NCBI RefSeq assembly: GCF_003315595.1
Contig: NZ_QNQU01000004.1
Location: 186,001 to 250,000, forward strand
DNA length: 64,000 nt
Direction: 5' to 3'
Origin: Pedobacter miscanthi
GTDB taxonomy: Bacteria; Bacteroidota; Bacteroidia; Sphingobacteriales; Sphingobacteriaceae
Part shown: positions 60,171 to 64,000 of the stretch, piece after piece
Layout: every line of letters starts with the position of its first letter
Numbering within the stretch: position 1 is the stretch's first letter
The notes under the pieces: generated by a model
What the model was told of the DNA's origin: nothing
Databases searched by the model: none
Seen by the model: the letters and a program-made list of their open reading frames with translations, nothing else
Position numbers and translations under genes: made by a program

Positions 60171-62633
60171 ATGGAAGCGCAAAACGACAAACCGAATGAT
60201 GCAAGTGAACTGATCGAAAAAGAACAGGAAATACAGCATTTGAACAATCCGGTTGATATATCGGTAAAACCAATTGTTAAACAGTACCTTGGGGCAGTTA
60301 AAAAAGTAAAAAAAGAAGGCAACCGCTTCTATTTCTCGGATGGCGATGCCAGGGTAGAAGTAAGGGTGGTGAGCGATGATATTATCAGGGTACGGCTTGC
60401 ACCGCATGGTGTTTTCCTGGATGATTTTTCTTACGCCGTACCGGAAGTAGACCAGAAAGTTTCTGTTTTTAAAATGCAGGAGCACGATGATCACTATACC
60501 GTTTCTACACACGCCGTAACCTGTAAAATAGAAAAAGCAAATTTCCACATCTCTTTCCACGATAATATTACCAATGTAATGATGGTTGATGAAGCCAACT
60601 CTATGCACTGGGAAGAGAATGTAGATTTTGGTGGTTATTATATTTATGCCACTAAAAAATGCCATCCCGAAGAAAATTTCTTTGGTTTGGGCGATAAATC
60701 AGGAAATTTTAACCTTCGAGGCCGCCGTTTCGAAAACTGGAATACCGATGCTTACTCTTTCGGCTGGAACCAGGATCCGCTATACCGTACCATACCTTTC
60801 TATATTGGTTTGCATAACCAGGCTGCTTATGGTATATTTTTCGATAATACCTTTAAATCGTATTTCGATTTTGGTGCCGAAGATGTAAACAAAACGAGTT
60901 TCTGGGCAGATGGAGGCGAATTGCAGTACTATTATATCCACGGGCCGCACATTATGGACGTGGTGAAACGTTATGCAACCTTAACAGGGACACACCCTAT
61001 GCCGCCAAAATGGACACTGGGTTATCAGCAGTGCCGCTGGAGTTATTATCCTGAAACAAAGGTTAAAGAAATAGCCAAGCAGTTCAGAGACCGTAAAATT
61101 CCTTGCGATGCCATTTATCTGGATATCGATTATATGGATGGTTACCGCTGTTTTACATGGAATAAAAAATACTTTCCCGATCCAAGGCGGATGATCAAAG
61201 AACTTTCTGATGATGGTTTTAAAACCGTGGTGATGATCGATCCGGGCATTAAAGTTGACGATGATTACTGGGTTTTTAAAGAAGGTAAAGAGAAAAGATT
61301 TTTCTGTCGCCGCAGCGACGATTATTATATGGAAGGGCATGTTTGGCCCGGCCGTTGCCAGTTTCCTGATTTTACCAATCCTAAAGTACGTGCCTGGTGG
61401 GGCAACCTGTACAAGGAGCTGGTAGATATGGGTGTTGCAGGTTTCTGGAATGATATGAATGAGCCTGCCGTATTCGGTTCGGGTACTTTCCCTAACGATG
61501 TACGCCATAATTACGATGGATATCGTGGCTCGCACCGCAAAGCGCACAATGTTTATGGTATGCAGATGGTACGTTCTACCTACGAAGGACTTAAAAAACT
61601 GATGCGTAATAAACGTCCGTTTACCATTACCAGGGCCGGTTATTCTGGTATGCAGCGTTATGCCAGCGTATGGACGGGTGATAACATCGCTACCTGGGAA
61701 CATTTAAAAATCGGTAATATCCAATGTCAGCGTTTATCCGTTTCGGGTGTTCCTTTCTGTGGAACCGATATTGGTGGATTTAGTGGCGAGCCGGATGGCG
61801 AATTGTTTACCCGCTGGATCCAATTGGGAACTTTTTCTCCTTTTATGCGTGCCCATTCTGCCGGCGATACCGCCGAACGCGAACCCTGGAGCTTTGGTCA
61901 GTTTTTCGAAGATATTAACCGCAAGTTTATCGAGTTAAGGTATCGTTTAATGCCTTACCTGTATTCGGTTTTCTGGGAACACCACCGTTATGGCTTTCCT
62001 ATTTTAAGGCCATTGGTTATGCTCGAGCAGGAAAATATCAGCAACAGTTTCCGTCAGGATGAATTTTGCTATGGCGATAAATTGTTGATCTGTCCGGTTT
62101 TGGAGCAGGGCGCCATATCAAGAAGGGTTTACCTGCCAAAAGGTACCTGGTACAACTTCTGGACCAACGAAATTCTGGATGGCGGTAACGAATATACCGT
62201 TGATGCGAAAATAGACAGTATGCCGATGTTTGTGCGTGCAGGTTCTGTTTTGCCCGAGTATCCGGTAATGCAATATGTAGATGAAAAATCGATCACCGAA
62301 GTAATCCTGAATATCTACCACAGCGATTACGAAGTGAATTCGTACATGTACGAAGATCATGGCGATACCTTTGCCTACGAACAGGATATTTACCTGGAAA
62401 AGAAATTTACAGTAAAAGGCGATAGCCAGGCCATTAAGGTAAACCAGCGTAACGAGGGTTTATATACCCCTAACTACGAGTTTTATGTTTGCAACATTAT
62501 CGGCGTAAAATTCCAGGTTAAAAAGATCATCATTGATAATAAAGAGGTGAAAGATTTTTATACCGACGATCAGAATGTCCTGCATTTCAAGTGCAATAAA
62601 AATTTCTTGGAAATTCAGATTTTAAGTCTGTAA
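60171..62633 (+). CDS. GH31 alpha-glucosidase
   Basis: The 820-residue protein has an N-terminal beta domain, then a TIM barrel with PMPPKWTLGYQQCRWSYYPE, IYLDIDYMDGYRCFTW, the nucleophile Asp in GFWNDMNEPAVFGSG, and TRAGYSGMQRYASVWTGDN. CGTDIGGF and the acid/base region MRAHSAGDTAEREPW follow. A C-terminal beta domain ends it. No signal peptide is visible, so the enzyme is probably cytosolic and releases glucose from alpha-1,4 or 1,6 oligosaccharides. glgB starts 58 bases later in the same direction, pointing to glycogen or maltodextrin turnover. Confidence 0.92.
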   Translation: MEAQNDKPNDASELIEKEQEIQHLNNPVDISVKPIVKQYLGAVKKVKKEGNRFYFSDGDARVEVRVVSDDIIRVRLAPHGVFLDDFSYAVPEVDQKVSVFKMQEHDDHYTVSTHAVTCKIEKANFHISFHDNITNVMMVDEANSMHWEENVDFGGYYIYATKKCHPEENFFGLGDKSGNFNLRGRRFENWNTDAYSFGWNQDPLYRTIPFYIGLHNQAAYGIFFDNTFKSYFDFGAEDVNKTSFWADGGELQYYYIHGPHIMDVVKRYATLTGTHPMPPKWTLGYQQCRWSYYPETKVKEIAKQFRDRKIPCDAIYLDIDYMDGYRCFTWNKKYFPDPRRMIKELSDDGFKTVVMIDPGIKVDDDYWVFKEGKEKRFFCRRSDDYYMEGHVWPGRCQFPDFTNPKVRAWWGNLYKELVDMGVAGFWNDMNEPAVFGSGTFPNDVRHNYDGYRGSHRKAHNVYGMQMVRSTYEGLKKLMRNKRPFTITRAGYSGMQRYASVWTGDNIATWEHLKIGNIQCQRLSVSGVPFCGTDIGGFSGEPDGELFTRWIQLGTFSPFMRAHSAGDTAEREPWSFGQFFEDINRKFIELRYRLMPYLYSVFWEHHRYGFPILRPLVMLEQENISNSFRQDEFCYGDKLLICPVLEQGAISRRVYLPKGTWYNFWTNEILDGGNEYTVDAKIDSMPMFVRAGSVLPEYPVMQYVDEKSITEVILNIYHSDYEVNSYMYEDHGDTFAYEQDIYLEKKFTVKGDSQAIKVNQRNEGLYTPNYEFYVCNIIGVKFQVKKIIIDNKEVKDFYTDDQNVLHFKCNKNFLEIQILSL

Positions 62634-62638
62634 CATTT

Positions 62639-62668
62639 AGCCCCAAATGCTGTTTAGTGTTTGGGGCT
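62639..62668 (+). terminator. Hairpin between GH31 and glgB genes
   Basis: AGCCCCAAA (62639-62647) pairs with TTTGGGGCT (62660-62668), then TTCATTT. The T run is weak, so partial termination or read-through into glgB is likely. Confidence 0.55.
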
Positions 62669-62691
62669 TCATTTATCTAGCCAAAATATCT

Positions 62692-64000
62692 ATGTCAGCA
62701 AAAAAAGTTCCTGCAAAAAAAGCAGCGTTACCTAAAATCGATAAGAAGAAATCCGTTTGGGTACACAGTTTATTTACCGATTACGACATTGATCTTTTTC
62801 TTGTTGGAAAGCATTTTAGGCTGTACGAAAAAATGGGTTCCCATTTAATTACCGTAGAGGCTACCGCCGGAACTTATTTTTCGGTTTGGGCACCTAATGC
62901 TATCAACGTAAGTGTGGTCGGTAATTTTAACGATTGGAACAACGGGGCGCATCCGCTATACAAACGCTGGGATAAATCGGGTATATGGGAGGGTTTTATT
63001 CCCGGCATTGCCAAAGGCGAGGTATATAAATATTTTGTTAAGGGTTTTGATGAATCGGAACACCTGAAAGGCGATCCTTATGCACGCCGTTGGGAGCATC
63101 CGCCGCAAACCGCCTGTATTGTCTGGGATACCGATTACACCTGGAAAGATAAAGCCTGGCTTAATAAAAGGGCAAAATTAACTGCTTTAGATCAGCCGAT
63201 TTCTGTTTACGAAATACATTTGGGCTCCTGGGAGCGCGATCCCGATAATCCTGAACGTGTTTTAAACTGTAGGGAAGTGGCCAGCAGGCTTGTGCCCTAT
63301 GTTAAAGAAATGGGTTTTACACATGTAGAACTGATGCCTGTAATGGAATTTCCATTTTTCCCAAGCTGGGGATACCAGATTACCGGATATTTTGGGGCAA
63401 GCTCGCGTTACGGTTCCCCACAGGATTTAATGTACCTCATTGATGAATTACATAAGGCCAATATCGCCGTGATACTGGATTGGGTTCCTTCCCATTTCCC
63501 GGGCGACAGGCATGGTTTATATGAATTTGATGGTACACACCTGTACGAACATGCCGATATGCGGAAAGGTTTCCATCCCGATTGGAAATCGTATATTTTC
63601 AACTACGATCGTAATGAAGTACGTTCTTTCCTCATCAGTAATGCCATATTCTGGCTGGATCAGTACCATGCGGATGGTTTAAGGGTTGATGCTGTAGCTT
63701 CGATGTTATATTTTAACTTCTCGAGAGAAGATGCTGATGCTGCAACCAACGAATATGGAGGTAGTGAAAACATTGGTGCTATTCAGTTTCTTCAAGACCT
63801 GAATGTAGCGGTTTATGGTAGTTTTGATGGTGTACAAACCATTGCCGAAGAAAGCAGTACCTACCCTGGTGTAACCCATCCGGTGCATAATGGTGGCCTG
63901 GGTTTTGGTATGAAATGGATGATGGGCTGGATGAACGATACGCTGAAATATTTTAAAATCGATACCCTTGGCCGGAAACATCACCACCATCAGTTAAGCT
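62692..64000 (+). CDS. glgB: 1,4-alpha-glucan branching enzyme (5' part, runs off the window)
   Basis: The frame from ATG 62692 stays open to the window end (436 codons). After a lysine-rich start it shows the CBM48 domain (YFSVWAPNAINVSVVGNFNDWN), then the GH13 barrel: YEIHLGSWERD, GFTHVELMPVMEFPFFPSWG, the first conserved region DWVPSHFP, the nucleophile Asp333 in DGLRVDAVAS and the acid/base Glu near 386 in TIAEESSTYPG. It moves alpha-1,4 chains to form 1,6 branches in glycogen. About the last third of the protein is missing because of the window edge. It follows GH31 in one direction. Confidence 0.95.
   Translation, partial: MSAKKVPAKKAALPKIDKKKSVWVHSLFTDYDIDLFLVGKHFRLYEKMGSHLITVEATAGTYFSVWAPNAINVSVVGNFNDWNNGAHPLYKRWDKSGIWEGFIPGIAKGEVYKYFVKGFDESEHLKGDPYARRWEHPPQTACIVWDTDYTWKDKAWLNKRAKLTALDQPISVYEIHLGSWERDPDNPERVLNCREVASRLVPYVKEMGFTHVELMPVMEFPFFPSWGYQITGYFGASSRYGSPQDLMYLIDELHKANIAVILDWVPSHFPGDRHGLYEFDGTHLYEHADMRKGFHPDWKSYIFNYDRNEVRSFLISNAIFWLDQYHADGLRVDAVASMLYFNFSREDADAATNEYGGSENIGAIQFLQDLNVAVYGSFDGVQTIAEESSTYPGVTHPVHNGGLGFGMKWMMGWMNDTLKYFKIDTLGRKHHHHQLS

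Noticed and set aside
60981..61703. 240-residue open frame on the minus strand
   Set aside because: It lies wholly inside the GH31 gene on the opposite strand, has no recognisable domain and is explained by codon bias of the plus-strand gene.

Overview
The window looks like chromosome from a Bacteroidota bacterium of the Sphingobacteriaceae, most like Pedobacter. Four things point there: the order and style of the division and cell-wall (dcw) cluster (mraZ, rsmH, an ftsL-like gene, ftsI with a PASTA domain, murE, mraY, murD, ftsW, murG, murC, ftsQ, ftsA, ftsZ); promoter elements of the TAnnTTTG type with few Shine-Dalgarno sites; families common in this group (DUF1080, sulfatase, C10 protease, TonB receptor with a carboxypeptidase-like N-terminus, alpha-oxoamine synthase); and moderately AT-rich DNA. 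This is judged from protein and motif recognition only; no database was searched.

Layout. Positions 1-2,500 hold a decayed gene and two intact genes for small secreted proteins. All three end in an Asp-Asp motif, a hydrophobic stretch and a basic tail, like a C-terminal sorting signal. They precede a GT2 glycosyltransferase and a WecA-type sugar-phosphate transferase (2.5-4.5 kb), as at the edge of a polysaccharide locus. Positions 4.6-14.4 kb are housekeeping and sugar metabolism: gap, a DoxX-like protein, a sulfatase, GNAT-pgk, a DUF1080 protein, a PepSY membrane protein and a GH20 hexosaminidase. Positions 14.9-31.5 kb are the dcw cluster, preceded by MraZ-type operator repeats and closed by a terminator after ftsZ. 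Several of its internal gaps are filled with degenerate repeats.

Positions 31.6-44.7 kb hold an alpha-oxoamine synthase (possible serine palmitoyltransferase), a 58-residue histone H1-like protein, a cNMP-binding/AraC fusion regulator, a GNAT enzyme, dapA, ligA, a zeta-toxin-like kinase with a small upstream partner, tyrS and a LytS/LytTR two-component pair.

Positions 45.0-50.5 kb form a probable metal (zinc) homeostasis locus. A COG0523 GTPase faces an operon of MerC, a 54-residue lipoprotein, an ABC ATPase, a MacB-type permease with a His-rich loop, three tandem DUF3299 proteins and a Fur/Zur regulator. The divergent promoters carry two TGCAA-N5-TTGC palindromes that look like operators. 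I consider this the most system-like part of the window.

Positions 50.5-56.6 kb are minus-strand genes: a LuxE-like acyl-activating protein, a membrane protein, a penicillin-acylase family hydrolase, and a C10 cysteine protease with a small lipoprotein upstream. Positions 57-64 kb hold a TonB-dependent receptor, a GH31 alpha-glucosidase and glgB, which runs off the right edge. I saw no rRNA, tRNA, CRISPR array, transposase or prophage.
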